This document shows, in pieces, positions 43,330 through 55,735 of a stretch of 64,000 nt of DNA (positions are counted from its first letter, which is position 1; each line of letters opens with the position of its first letter). This DNA comes from Smallanthus sonchifolius (taxonomy: Eukaryota > Streptophyta > Magnoliopsida > Asterales > Asteraceae). The DNA lies in contig CM042039.1 of NCBI GenBank assembly GCA_023525975.1, positions 15,158,501 through 15,222,500 of the forward strand, in the 5' to 3' direction. A program made the translations under genes and the position numbers. The notes under the pieces are model-generated. The model saw only the letters and a program-made list of their open reading frames with translations, was not told the origin of the DNA and did not search any database.

Positions 43330-44215
43330 TACGTAGCTTAAATAAGTTCAATGAAACACAAATATAATGTTATTCTCACCTCGTCAACCGCAACGAGTTC
43401 CGAACTTGTAACAAAATTAAATAAAGTTACATATACAGACAAACATATATACATACACACTTACATATTACATACACAATTATATAAGTACAAATCATAC
43501 AAATACATACATACACATATAAACATAAACAAGCATACACACAAAAACACATAAACATACATAAATAAATAGAAATATACATTCAAAACATACATACATC
43601 CGTTGAACATAATTTGCATCAACTAAATTATATAAACTAATCACACACGCTAATCATCATAAACTAATCATACATCTAAACCAAATTACATAAATTACTA
43701 ATTCCATCATATATACAAACATACATACTCATACATTCAAACATACATACTTACACATACATAATTAATCATACATAATAAACATACATACATCCGTTGA
43801 ACATAATTTACATAACTAATCATACATAATAAACATAGATACATCCGTTGAACAAAATTATATAAACTAATCACACACACTAATCATCATAAACACACAT
43901 AAACTAAATTACATACATACATACAAACTAATCATTATAAACACAAATTACACACATACATACACATACATACAAACTACCCATTCAAACTAATCATCAT
44001 AAACATAAATTACACACATACATACAAACTAATCATACAAACTAAGCATCCTAAACACAAACTTACATAAACTAAATTATATAAAATAATCACAAATCTA
44101 TACCAAATTACATAAACTAATCATAATTTAATCATTCCATTATACATACAAATATGCATACTCATACATACACATACATACAAAATCATAAAAATCTTAA
44201 ATCTAAACCAAATTT
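43330..44215. repeat. ACATACAT-rich low-complexity tract in the CACTA element
   Basis: This is simple-sequence DNA dominated by CATA/ACATAC repeats, with TAATCATCATAAAC interspersed. Open frames here are His/Thr/Tyr/Ile repeats and are not genes. Confidence 0.85.
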
Positions 44216-44499
44216 AATAAAAACGAGTAATTACCTTCACAATGCTACAAATCCAAGAAATGTTGAAATTCTTCAAAAACCTAACCAAATTAAACAAACA
44301 AAACTTCAAAATCTTGAACAATTAGCTAAAATATGAAACAAGGATGTTAGCTCACCTTAAAACCCGAGAGTTTTTGTGAAAATTGCTCCAAAAACCACAT
44401 AAAATCGGAAAATCACCGCAGAGACCTTTGGGGAGAGTTTTGGGGGTTTTTGGGTGCAAATAAGGGTATGTCTACTGTTTTTCCTATTTGTTCTCGCTG

Positions 44500-44945
44500 A
44501 GACCTATACCGATGACATGTTGTCGGTATATGCCTAACTGTCGTCGTCACAGGTGACCTATACCGATGACATGTCATCGGGATAGGGTTTGTAGGATGTT
44601 GACTTGTCAATAAAGGTACAAACCCTATCCCGACGACATGTCGTCGGCATATGGTTTTCCAGATTTTATATAATTTAAAAAAAATTACCGAAAGAAATTT
44701 ATTAAACAAAAAAAAAGAAGTCAAAATTAACCTATACCGACGACATGTCGTCGGTATAGGTTTTCCCCAATATTTCATTGGGCGCCAGATTTCCCTCCAA
44801 TCAGCCTCAACCCTATATCGACGACATGTCGTCGGGATAGGGTTGACCATTCAAAATTTTTGTTTTGACCTATACCGACGACATGTCGTCGGGATAGGGT
44901 GACCTATCCCGACGAAATATGCCGTCGGTATAGGCGGCGTCGGGA
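44500..44945. repeat. CACTA subterminal repeats, right
   Basis: Copies of the same 18-bp palindrome and half-sites as at the left end, several embedded in CCTATACCGACGACATGTCG. The 145-codon minus-strand frame across them (44413-44850, repeating RRHVVGIG and similar) is a translation of the repeats and is not a gene. Confidence 0.93.
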
Positions 44946-44966
44946 TAGGGTGATTTCCTTGTAGTG

Positions 44967-46530
44967 CAAGTAAGCAGCCACGTTAAAGAAATCGAATAGT
45001 CGAAGAAAGTAAGAAATAAATAAGGTAGTCAAGAGTCAGATCTTGAAAGGCAATCAAGAGCCAGATCTTGAAGAAAGAAGGTAAAGAAGGCAATCAAGAA
45101 CCCCTTTTTTGATTGAGAAAAGGAGTAGGAAGAACTAGATTCATCTTGTTAAGAAGGCTATCAAGGACTTTGTTCTTGGTGTTTTAAAGGAAAAAAAGGA
45201 AGAAAGAGTTTCAATTTCGGTGATGACGGCGCTAACCCCGCTTCAATTTTGATCAAATAACTTTCAACATGGTTTACATTTTCAAAGGTTAAACGACTAA
45301 GCATTTGGGCATTTGGCATTATTTTTCATTTTAAATCAATACACAAAATGTTTGAAAATACTTCTTAAAAAGGGGTTAACTTTGGTGCTTTCTAATATGT
45401 CAGTTTTCAATCAAATGTTTTAAGAAAATGCTTGTGAAACTAAAAGAAACGGGCAACGACAAAGTGAAGTCAAACTACGATCGGTGCATGGTTGAACCAT
45501 AAATCTATGCAAAGGATCTGCCCAGTTTTTGAAACTTTCCTTTTCACACTATTTAAGCGAGTAGTCTTCCCAAATATGACTCAAACTCTTGTACACTTAA
45601 AAATCCGGACTTTTAGTCATTTTTAAATGATCTCCTACTCCTTCAATACATTTCATATCAAGAGAGATCATATAACAGAAAGAGAAGAGATGTTTGTGAG
45701 GCTTATTGTAATAGTTGCACTCGAAACACTTATCTCTATTCAAGAGAGGTGATCCACTGATCCCTACGAAGATTAGAGAGGATGATCACTACCATAATTA
45801 GTGAGAAGATTGAGTCGTGATCAATAACATCTTAGTGAGACATGAAAAGGTGTTCATTACCTTATAAGTGAGAACTTTAAAAAGATGATAACTACCTTGT
45901 GAGAAGTTCTTAGTGAATCAAACTTTTAGTGATAGGGAGTGGTACAAATCTTAAGTGTGATTTGTTGATTTCTATTTCCCTTATAAAACTAATTCCTGAC
46001 CCGAACCCACCCTGATCCAAACCCATTATGACCTGTTACCCAACCCAACCCCTATTTTGCGAGGCCTAGTAAAAAGTATGCTTTTGGCTACAATATAAGG
46101 ACAAAATAAAAGAAAAATAAAGTGTAAGGAGAAGATGAATACCATATTTTTTCTGGATTCAACAAGATTGTGTAGAACTTTTCATCACGATGAAAATGAT
46201 AGTGGCTTAAGATGGAACAACCAAACACACGAAATACAAGAAGAGTTACAGAACCCAACCCTGATTTCTCATTGCTTGAACGAGTGATTACGTCTGAGCT
46301 TGAGAATTGTTCTCATCATGAATTGAATTAAAACTTGGAGGCATAGGCTGAAAATATTAAACAGTTGTTAGTATGTCAAGTAGATAAATAAATATACATA
46401 TAGTGAATGATTATACGAACATCATACTAGGTGAGGAGAGTATGTGTTAACCAAGAGTTTAAAAAAGAGAGCCATTGTGTTTGACCAAGTTTATATGAGA
46501 AATGTAAGCAAGTTAAGTTAGTGTTAGTTT
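44967..46530. other. Right part of the split Copia leader, then unassigned DNA
   Basis: After the CAA duplication, a purine-rich stretch with repeated CAATCAAGA and CAGATCTTGAA (44970-45210) plausibly continues the Copia leader broken at 36712. From about 45230 to 46530 I see no coding domain. A block at 45540-45990 has a TATTTAAGC box and regular GTGAGAAG-type repeats, which looks like the promoter and leader of some retroelement; I could not assign it. Confidence 0.45.
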
Positions 46531-46876
46531 TGTAGGAATCCGTTCGCGTATAAAAATAAAACACTTTTAATATTACGATTACAATACAAAAAATCAAACC
46601 TATTTAGGAAAGTAAGTAAATTACAAATACGAATACAACTGAAAAATCACAAAATATAAGAATAGAATTCTGATTTTGACTGAGAATCGTGTTTGACACG
46701 GGGCCCTTAAAACAAATTCCGGGTCTCTCCCCGTTTTGTTTCCCAGGGTATAACGGCATAAGCAGTATGTACTGTCGGGGAAGGCTCTAGAACCCGAATT
46801 GTATCTTAAATAAAATGATGAAGATGATCAAAGAATTGTTGAAAATCTTTACAGAGAAAGATTGGGAGAACCACTA
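46531..46876 (-). repeat. LTR-related inverted arm, left
   Basis: About 350 bp matches 54930-55283 in reverse orientation. Shared blocks include CGTATAAAAATAAAACACTT, GGGGCCCTTAAAACAAATTC and AGTATGTACTGTCGGGGAAG. Sequences beyond the arms differ. It is probably the R/U5 part of a Copia-like LTR in minus orientation. Confidence 0.8.
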
Positions 46877-48298
46877 AGGGAGAACCTTAAATGAGTAGTT
46901 TACTCTATAAACATCGTGCGTGTTCAAATGTAACTACATGTGTGTAGTTTACTCTATAAACATCTTGTTGCTGAATAAAGTAACAACTTTTCAAGTTGGG
47001 AAAACCACTGAGGGAGAACCTCAAACGAGTGATGTTGTGGTTGCATGGAGTTCCTGTGCGGGGGAGCCTAATTGCATCAATTGAAGACATCGTGGGAACG
47101 ATTTCAAAGTTGTATGAAATCATGCGGACATTTGGTGTTCATGGATATTTTTTACTGTTTGAAGTATATGTTTATGTTATGAAAAACGCTTCAACATTAA
47201 GAACTATCCCATTGCTGAGAGAAGCATGACACTTATTGATGGTCGTTGGACGTCAACAGGGAAATGTAGAACTAAGGTTATCTACATTTAGTACCCTAGT
47301 TTTGAGAGTTACTTTATATGTTCACAAACATCTCAAACGGGTATAATATCTTCTAGTAAGCCTACTAGTATTGGATACTCAATCTCACCATGAGATGAGT
47401 TTGGGATTTTAATCATAAGAAAGATTTTCTCATTGAATGCTATCGAAGCATTGTGGGGGAGTTGTGTTGATTCGGTCTCTAAGATGAGTCTAGAGATATT
47501 ATTAACATATTGGATAATGGTAGTGTTCAACATAAGAACACTAAGATATTTGATGTCTACAAATCATCCAATTACTTGTTGAACTATAGCATTTTATTGA
47601 TTTGCTTTCAGATATTTTTTGGGTTCAATATCTTTGGATAACCCATACATAGAAATTAATCAAATGTTTATAGTATAACGGATAGTGCAAGAAGATATTT
47701 GCACAAAGACAATTTGTGAGCTGTCACCATGACTAAATGTCAAGGATGAGATATCACACACCATGTGATGAGTGTATTAACATGGATACAAGATATGTTG
47801 AGAGTATCAACATTGTGAAGATTCACATTTGTGAATTATAACATATGAAATAAATATATGTTATTATAGTAAATGACTTTAATAAATCGTGCGAGATTTA
47901 TTATAGGAGACTTACAATAACATGGATTTGTAGTTGCGTCTACCACCATCAATGTTGTTTGAACTATGTGGAGGAGTTATCCTTTATTTTGGGAGAGTAT
48001 CCCAATACATGGTTTCAAGGAAACAACAATGGAAATGTATACATCACTTTAGGCAAATATGATTGTCTTGTTTGAGTGTCTATCTACTTGACTATATTTC
48101 AAACTTTAATGATTTTATACTGGTAACATTAATCGTGTTGAATGTGTTCACCAAACTAACTCGTTTTAAGACTCATGTTTGAAGTTCTTATGAGTAAATG
48201 GTGAAGCTTTTGGAGAACCAAAGCACATATCCTAATTTGACTGAGGAAGTTAAGTATGTTTGAGTAACATACTTTAACTTTTAAGACTTTCCTAAATA
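46877..48298. other. Decayed retroelement-like internal DNA
   Basis: The stretch is AT-rich with GGGAGAACCTCAAA-type repeats (46865-47030) and GTGGGGGAG purine blocks. No domain was recognised; the frames at 46996-47229 and 47333-47533 look incidental. Confidence 0.45.
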
Positions 48299-50996
48299 TG
48301 TAACATCCAAAATTTTTACCCGATTTTAAATTTCAAAATACGTGGAATTTAGGTCCCATAAAACGCCCTTGACAAACGACACATGTTAATTATGACAAAA
48401 CGACAACGACATGGTTTGCTTTAAAAACAAGCGACCGACATCTTAACATAACAACACGTTTTAACATCCAAAAGATAGTTCAAAACAAGATAGGTGACTC
48501 CCGACAATGAGTCATAACTCAAACATATACAACCATCCAAAAATCTGAGAATCCAACCAACGCGAAGCTTGACCCGAGACATCATACCGGAGCTTTACCT
48601 ACAAGAAAACACCACAAAATAACCATTAGTAACATAACAACACGTTTTAACATCCAAAAGATAGTTCAAAACAAGATAGGTGACTCCCGAAAATGAGTCA
48701 TAACTCCAAACATATACAACCATCCAAAAATATGAGAATCCAACCAACGCGAAGCTTGACCCGAGACATCATACCGGAGCTTTACCTACAAGGAAACACC
48801 ACAAAATAACCATTAGTAATGATGCATCAAGTCTCAAGAACTTTCAAGTGTCTTAGGAATAAAACTCATAAATTCAGCCAACTAGCGTCTGCCCCGGCGT
48901 CAGACAGCCCAGACCGGCGTCCTAGACCTGCACCAGCACACCCATTTTGCAGTTTTGGCATTTTTGACCCTCCAAACTCAACCCCTAGTCGTCTTAAACT
49001 ACGAACAACATTTTGTGAATGTTTTAAACACCTTACATCCCTACCATACTTCTTTGTGAGGTTCTAAAGACCTCAAGGCACCACAAACGACTATGTGGAG
49101 TTCATGACCTCAACTAACTTCCGTGTGAGGTTCTTAGACTTCAATTACCTCAAAACAACTTGTGAAGTTCATGACCTCAAATAACTACATTGTGAGGTTC
49201 TTAGACTTCAAACTCCTCTATATGAGGTTCTAAAGACCTCAAACGCCACATCACAACCTTGTGAAGTTCATGACCTCAAATTCCTTTCGTGTGAGGTTCT
49301 TAGACTTCAAGCAACAACGACATTAGTGAAGTTCAAAGACTTCAAGCTAAATTGACATAAGTGGGTTCATGACCTCAATTCCACCAATGGCATTTTACTT
49401 TGACTCTTACCACATATTAGTCAAATTACACCAAATCACCACGTTTTACATATTAGTTTGACTCATACCACACTAAGTCAAATTTCTCCAATATACCACA
49501 TCTAGTTTGACTATACACCACATAAGTCAATTACACCAAATTACCACATTCTACTTTTTAGTTTAAATATATACCACATAGTCAACTACACCAATTTATC
49601 ATATTCTACATTTTAATTTGACTATATACCACATAGTCAACTACACCAATTTCAAATACATTATGCATACAAGTTAGACTTTTATCACACAAGTCAATTT
49701 TACACTAATACACCATATAAGTTTATTAACTTAATTCATTAAACAATGAGGCAAGGTTCTTAGACCTCAAACACCAAGCATCCGCCTTTGCTTTTCACTA
49801 TGCAATTTTCTTAATTTTCAACATACAATTAAACACATATAAGATATTTAAACAACCAACATGTAAATCAAATATATGCAATTACCACCACCTATCAATA
49901 CTAAGTAAGTGCAAAACACTTACCTTTAACTAAAAACGATTCCACTTAGTCTTCAAAGCTAGCTCCCTCAACACCTTAATTACCTAACAATCAACTTGCA
50001 TTTAGTAATCATACAATCTCAATTCATTCACCACATTGAGATTCATGACACACCTATGATCTAAAGATCAACACCCCAACTTAATTTGGTTAACACAACC
50101 TTAACCAAACCTCCAACACTCAATTTAACATTTTAACCCATATTGACCCGTTTGACCCATTAAGTCAAACTCCCATATTCACCATATACCAATAGAGGTC
50201 TAACACCCACCATAGACCTTATGGATTTCTCCCATTCTAAACTTGATTAATCACATCTTAATCAAGTTTCAAACCTCCCTAAACAACATTCACCCATTAT
50301 GACCCATTTGGGTTTTCACCCAAGTTACATCAAAACTCCTTTTTAAAAATCAACACAAAAAATTGGGGCTTTATGGTTAATTGTGTACCTAATAACTCCC
50401 TTGACACTTAAACAACCTCAGTTTAACATTTAAACATCCTTAGATTGAAAACCCCAAAATCGCCCTCAAGAACCCTAATTCTTGAATCATCAAATTGAGT
50501 GTTAAAATCAAGTAAAACATGATTATCCAACATTAGTAATACTAGATTAAGGTCTATAAATGACATTAAACACAAATCACCACACTAATTGGGTTTTCTA
50601 CCCAAAACCCACCAAAAATCCATTGATTTAGGTATAGGTGAAGAAGATGAACTTACTTCATGGTTGCTTGACCTCAATCATCATCAAATCCATGATCTTT
50701 CACCTCTATCTTTAAGATTTAAGCTTCTTGGATCCTCCTCCCATTTCTCCTCTTTGGTTTTCATGAACACACACAAACACAACTAAACTGTGTTCATTTC
50801 TCCCCCATTATTTCCTAAAATGCATAATTTTGCAAGTTACACAACTAGTCCCTACACTCTCATTTTTTGCTCCTCCTTCCCAAAGTTAAGAAATTCCACT
50901 TTTTGAAACAAACCCTCAACTTTCATTTTTAATTATTTACATCCTTATAATATGTTTAACATATTATATTATAAACCTAAAAGTTGGTTCGTTACA
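48299..50996 (-). mobile_element. Solo LTR 1, Gypsy-type (2698 bp)
   Basis: TGTAACATCC at 48299 through GGTTCGTTACA at 50996, with TGTAAC/GTTACA inverted termini. AAATA lies on both sides (48294-48298 and 50997-51001), a perfect 5-bp target duplication. There is no internal region or second LTR, so it is a solo LTR left by recombination between LTRs. It contains a ~183-bp tandem duplication and numerous GTGAGGTTCTTAGACTTCAA-type repeats (49050-49380). The frames inside have no domain. Minus orientation is inferred from resemblance to Gypsy-B. Confidence 0.88.
48447..48815. repeat. ~183-bp tandem duplication in solo LTR 1
   Basis: Two consecutive copies run from AACATAACAACACGTTTTAA to CCACAAAATAACCATTAGTA with only a few mismatches. 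The duplication is therefore more recent than the LTR family. Confidence 0.9.
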
Positions 50997-52130
50997 AAAT
51001 ACCGAGGTGTTGGGATGATGAATAAAGTCTCATAAGATTGTCTAAACTAGGGAATGAATGTTGGCAAGTGATAGTGCGGTATCTCTTAAGGCTGTGAAGA
51101 ATCAGAATTATGCGTCTTCTGTTCACATGCTAAAGTATTGTAGTCTAAAGCATGCTAGACTAGTACTTGTTAGTTTAGATGCTCTGCGGAGATTAAATTA
51201 ACTTGAAACATTCATAATCTGTGCATAGACAAAACCATAAAGTATAAATTTATTCAGTCAAAATGGGATAACTTATGAAAACGATTAACTAGATCATGAG
51301 GAGAAATCATACACTAGTAAGTGTGGGAAGGTCACACTAAAGCATATGTTGCCTAGACTTGATCAAAGTGCAAGTAATGTGGGGGAGGAGCCATTTAAGA
51401 AACAACCCATTAGGGTCTGTTGAAATGGTATTTGAGAATGCTTTCTCAAACCCCGTGTGAAAGAGAGAACCTTTCATTACCCATCTTAGTGATTGGATAA
51501 GTTTATCCAATAAGACTTAAATGTGGGGGTAACTTGCATTTAATAAGAATGTGGAATGTTTGGCAATAAGAATTTTGGTAATCTAATTAATGATTGCAAA
51601 CATTTGACCAAGTGGAGTACACAAGGTCATAATGAGTCTATCTAAAATATTAGACTTGAATGTCAATTGGTAACATTCAGAATCTTGGTAGATTTCTGAT
51701 ATAGCTTACCAAAGGCATGATGGAAACGTGTTGAGCCTTGAAGAGCGTTTCATGTAATTCTAAAGACTAAACGATGTAACTAGATCCAGGTAGAGATCAT
51801 GGGTTATAGTCTTAGTAATTAACAAATTGCAAGAATGACTTGTGAGTCAAGAACGCGTTAAAACAACTTATCTCAATTGCATGTTATCGTTGTTGACTTT
51901 AAAAGTCAAATATAATGTCTATGGATCCAACTACCCGAGGGTTGATGAGAGATCAAGTTGTGGAAAGAGACTAAAGCCCATGGAAAAGATATATGGAGGT
52001 AACCTAACCTTGTTGACTGGAGATCCCAAGATCTAGCTTCAATAGGACAACTAATCTATATATCTAAGGGTGGTCACTATGGGGGCAAGCTGATATATAT
52101 GTTTATATAAAAGCTAATTATTTGGTAATA
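50997..52130 (+). other. Decayed element internal DNA between two solo LTRs
   Basis: This is non-coding AT-rich sequence with several GTGGGGGAG- and TGGGGGTAA-type purine blocks (51390, 51530, 52080). Such blocks are typical of 3' untranslated parts of Copia elements. No domain was seen. It is likely continuous with 54187-54744 once solo LTR 2 is removed. Confidence 0.45.
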
Positions 52131-54186
52131 TGTGACACCCACATCCCGGATCACCCGAGATGCCGGCCACTTGTCGGATTTACTCATGAACACATAGTAA
52201 ACATAGATCATACATAGCGGAAGATTTTAAAATACTACATTTATTTCATAAACTTGTCTTAATGTACATTCTAAAGAAAGTACAACATTTCTAATGCCAG
52301 CCCATCAGAGGATGCCAGATAGCCTTCATGATGCCTCTACTCTTGTCTCTTGCCTCTATTGTAGGAGGCTACATCTTTACCTGATACACATGCTTAAAAC
52401 ATATGTCAGCTTACGCTGGTGAGTTCTAAGTTTTAGTTAAAATATCTTTGACCTATGTCTCATACATAAATGGGTTTATATGAAACGTAGTAAAACTTCA
52501 CATTAACTTCTTGCCCAAACATAATATTTTATACTTGCACACTTATCTTCCTTCAGAGGTCACATTAACCTCCAAGTGGTCGTCACCACTTATACATACC
52601 ATTGCACAAGGTGTGCATACTATATCCCACAAAGGAATGCAGTACGTGTCTACTTCTTAAGTTGCAAGATATTATGTGGCATTTGGCTAGACGTGGCAAA
52701 ACCTTTCTTTAAAGATCAATATGGTCAAAACATTTGACATAGCAAAATATGCCAAAACTCCATTTCCTTTCCTTTACTATTTGTCAATACAATGATTGTC
52801 AAGACCTTTACAAGTCATGGTAAAACCCTGACTTCTCTGCCATTACTTATCTGTGCGCACCATAATAAGTTATAAAACGTTTTACGTGTCAAAACCATTT
52901 TCTTTCTCAAAATGAAATCATGTCAAAAGACAAGGATTCCTTTCTTTCTTTCTTTCAAAATCAATCTTTATCTCAAACTCTCGTAAAGGTTTCTCCATGG
53001 TACATCAAAGAAATAAGGTGGTTATCTTTCCAGAGTAGTACCTCCAACAAAATGTTCCCAGGAAAGAGTGACGGGTCCAGGAGGGATTTATACACCACTC
53101 TTTTCTTAGACAGAACATTTTGTTTGCCAAATAACTACATACCGGTCAGATGGTTACCCAATACTTTTTTGATATCTCATGAATACTCCATTACTTAGTT
53201 TTAAGATTTAGACATCATTTATACATAACCTCTTGCAACATGAATGATATTCCAAATATTTAAAACAATGTATATAGCATTTATGTAAATCATCCTAGCA
53301 TGCATACCGATCCAAAAAATTTAAAGTAAAACATTTAAAAGGGCCTCATAGAACTCACCTTAACAGCGTCTCTACTTTTAAAATCTACAATCGAGCAAAA
53401 CCGGTACTAGCTCTAGTAATCACACGATCCTATGGAAATACAATACTATTTTAGTCTATATCTTAGATAATATAATCCCCCGTCAAGGAGGCTTCGCCCT
53501 CCCTGTCCTAATAACTATCTATGGTTGGCATTATTCGGGCATTTCCCATGCCCATGCCAACCCTCTAGGTATAACCTTTACTAGTTGGCACTTCTCAGGC
53601 ATTCCCCTTATGGCCGTGCCAACCCTCGAGGCTACCCATTCCTAACTAAGGGAGAGGACTTACCGAAAGACTATCTACGACACGTTGATGTAGAGTCTCC
53701 TCGTCCCTTGCTCCAAAAATGACTTGCTTGTAACACCCAAAGGGGTATTTCAAGTTCGGGATTCTCAAAATAGAGGGTTCCCGAAGGACTAGACTTGATA
53801 TCTCAACTCAAATCCTTCAAATTCTATTTATAGGCTGATTCTGGACCCTTAGCGGACCGTTACGAGTTCTGGTAGCGGTCCTCCACTGCCTCAGGGTGAT
53901 TAGTCAGCATGACACGCGTCAAATCCGGAGTTTTTGCTTACTTAGCACATAGCGGACCGTCGCTACCGGCTTAACTAATATGATTTTCATTTTTTCCTCG
54001 CCGAGAAACGTCGTTTTCATATATTATGGATTCCGTAACTCATTTTCAAGCCCGAGATATGCTTATATGAAGTTTTGGGCTGTTTCTGGTCAAACCGTCT
54101 TTTCTTTTCGTGTCCGGTTACGTTCAAGTGGCATGTTTTTAACCGACACTCGTCCTAACTTATGTTTAGGATTTTGGGGTGTTATA
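52131..54186 (-). mobile_element. Solo LTR 2, Gypsy-type (2056 bp)
   Basis: TGTGACACCC at 52131 to GGGGTGTTATA at 54186, with TAATA on both sides (52126-52130 and 54187-54191). The last dinucleotide is TA where CA is expected, a simple C-to-T change. A TATA box on the minus strand (TATAAATAGAAT, near 53835) has an upstream U3 (53840-54186) rich in GCGGACCG motifs. The start region is clearly the same family as the end of solo LTR 3, in reverse. Confidence 0.88.
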
Positions 54187-54744
54187 TAATATATCCCCTT
54201 AAATTATAAGGGTGTTTAAATACATCCTAGTCCATTCCTATGACAAGCGATGACAATGTTGTGAGGCTAAGCATGACAAGGTTAATGATTTATGGAAATG
54301 AAGATAACCTATTGCTTTTAATGATTCGCGCGGGAATCACCTATGTGAGAGAGAAGTAGGGTCGGTTTCAATGGATTTTAGGGCAAATATCCTAGAGCTC
54401 TCGCAGAACCAGACTAGTGTTCTAGGACTATAATAGGACACGACAATGAGGGGTTGGCCAGACCAGGGTGAGTGTTGTGTGAAGGGTATTGTCGCCTACA
54501 TAAATGGGGGTGTGTTCAAAGACATCGTGTTTACACACCGCTAGGAGACTAAGTATTTTTCACAAAGGAAGGTTCAAAGGGTAACACCTACCTATCCTAC
54601 AATGCTCAACCGTTGAATTGAATCTAAGAAACATGTGTGTATGGATCGATCGCAATGTGAAAATTAATGAGTTTTGTTCTCAAATGTGGGGGATTATTGG
54701 AAAATATGTGGGAATGAATGAGTTTTGTTTTCACATGTGGGGTT

Positions 54745-55283
54745 TGTTGGAAAATATTTTTGTGAAAATAAAATTATATAAACTTGTATTATTTTTTTAT
54801 TCAATTTTGCTAGTTGAAACACAATTTTGAATTAGTCAAAATCCATTTAACATGTCTTTTAAGTGTTAGTCAAATACTTAAAGGTTTTGGTTAATGGTGA
54901 ATGGGGTGTTTCAACTCATGAGTTGATGGTGAATGGTTCTCCCAATGTTTCTCTCTAAAGAATTCCAACAATTCTTTGATCATCTTCATTATTTTCTTTA
55001 AGGTACAATTCGAGTGCTAGAGCCTTCCCCGACAGTACATACTGTTTAGGCAGTTGTACCCTGGGAAACAAAACGGGGAGAGACTCGGAATTTGTTTTAA
55101 GGGCCCCGTGTCAAACACGATCCTCAGTCAAAATCGGAATTCTATTCTTGTATTTTGTGATTTTTCAGTTCTATTCGTATTTGTAATTTACTTGCTTTCC
55201 TAGATTTGTTTGATTCTTTGTATTGTAATCGTAATATTAAAAGTGTTTTATTTTTATACGCGAACGAATTCCTATAAGTTTTC
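54745..55283 (+). repeat. Copia-like 3' LTR with preceding purine tract
   Basis: TGTTGGAAAATATTTTTGTG begins at 54745 immediately after CACATGTGGGGTT, a polypurine-tract-like sequence. A near-duplicate of that junction (GTGGGGGATTATTGGAAAATA) lies 60 bp upstream. The latter 350 bp (54930-55283) is the inverted partner of 46531-46876. The exact 3' end is not certain because no target duplication was found. Confidence 0.6.
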
Positions 55284-55300
55284 AGTCGTAAGCAACTTGA

Positions 55301-55735
55301 TACTTTTTACTATTCTGATAATGAGAAAAAATAGACAATGATGCACACAAAAATCTTGGAAGAAAACAAATCTAGCAAGCTAATTTTTAAGAGTCAATGT
55401 TGTCGATTTAACCCCCATCAAACACCCACATTCAAGAAACCCCTAAAAGACTCGGCACGAATAAGACATTCACTATAAGTTATCATTACAGTATCAAAAA
55501 CATAAGTACACATTTTTTATATAAATAAATTTATCAATTCACCATTTTTCTTGTGTAGAAAATAAGTTAATAAATGTATTTCTACTGCTAATCACAATAT
55601 TGAAAACATTAAGCAGTGAATAAATGTAAATATGAAGAGAAAGAATTGTATACAATGTTGCACTCATCACCTTTGATACTTTTTACAATTATGTTAATGA
55701 GAAAAAATAGATGGTGGTGCATACAAAAAAATAGT
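55301..55735. repeat. Divergent tandem duplication split by solo LTR 3
   Basis: GATACTTTTTAC followed by AATGAGAAAAAATAGA occurs at 55301 and again at 55674. The sequence following the first copy (GCTAATTTTTAAGAGTCA, then ATAAGACATTC) recurs to the right of the LTR at about 59300-59590. So ~375-bp copies lie in tandem and the second was interrupted by the LTR. Confidence 0.65.

Larger units (their letters stand above)
36713..44966 (-). mobile_element. CACTA (En/Spm) transposon, 8254 bp
   Basis: It begins CACTACAA at 36713 and ends TTGTAGTG at 44966, flanked by CAA on both sides (36710-36712 and 44967-44969), the 3-bp target duplication of this superfamily. Subterminal regions (36736-37160 and 44500-44940) are packed with CTATACCGACGACATGTCGT-type palindromes, the likely transposase-binding arrays. 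Two minus-strand genes are present: a TNP2-type transposase and a Transposase_24/TNPD-like gene. Both are damaged, so this copy is probably not autonomous. It split the leader of the Copia element at 36.3 kb. Confidence 0.95.

Noticed and set aside
43351..43554. His/Thr/Tyr/Ile-rich frame
   Set aside because: It is a microsatellite translation (ACATAC repeats).
44413..44850. 145-codon minus-strand frame with repeated RRHVVGIG
   Set aside because: It is a translation of the CACTA subterminal palindromes.
45540..45990. Endogenous pararetrovirus (Caulimoviridae) promoter
   Set aside because: The leader-like repeats suggested it, but there is no tRNA primer site and no viral coding domain nearby.
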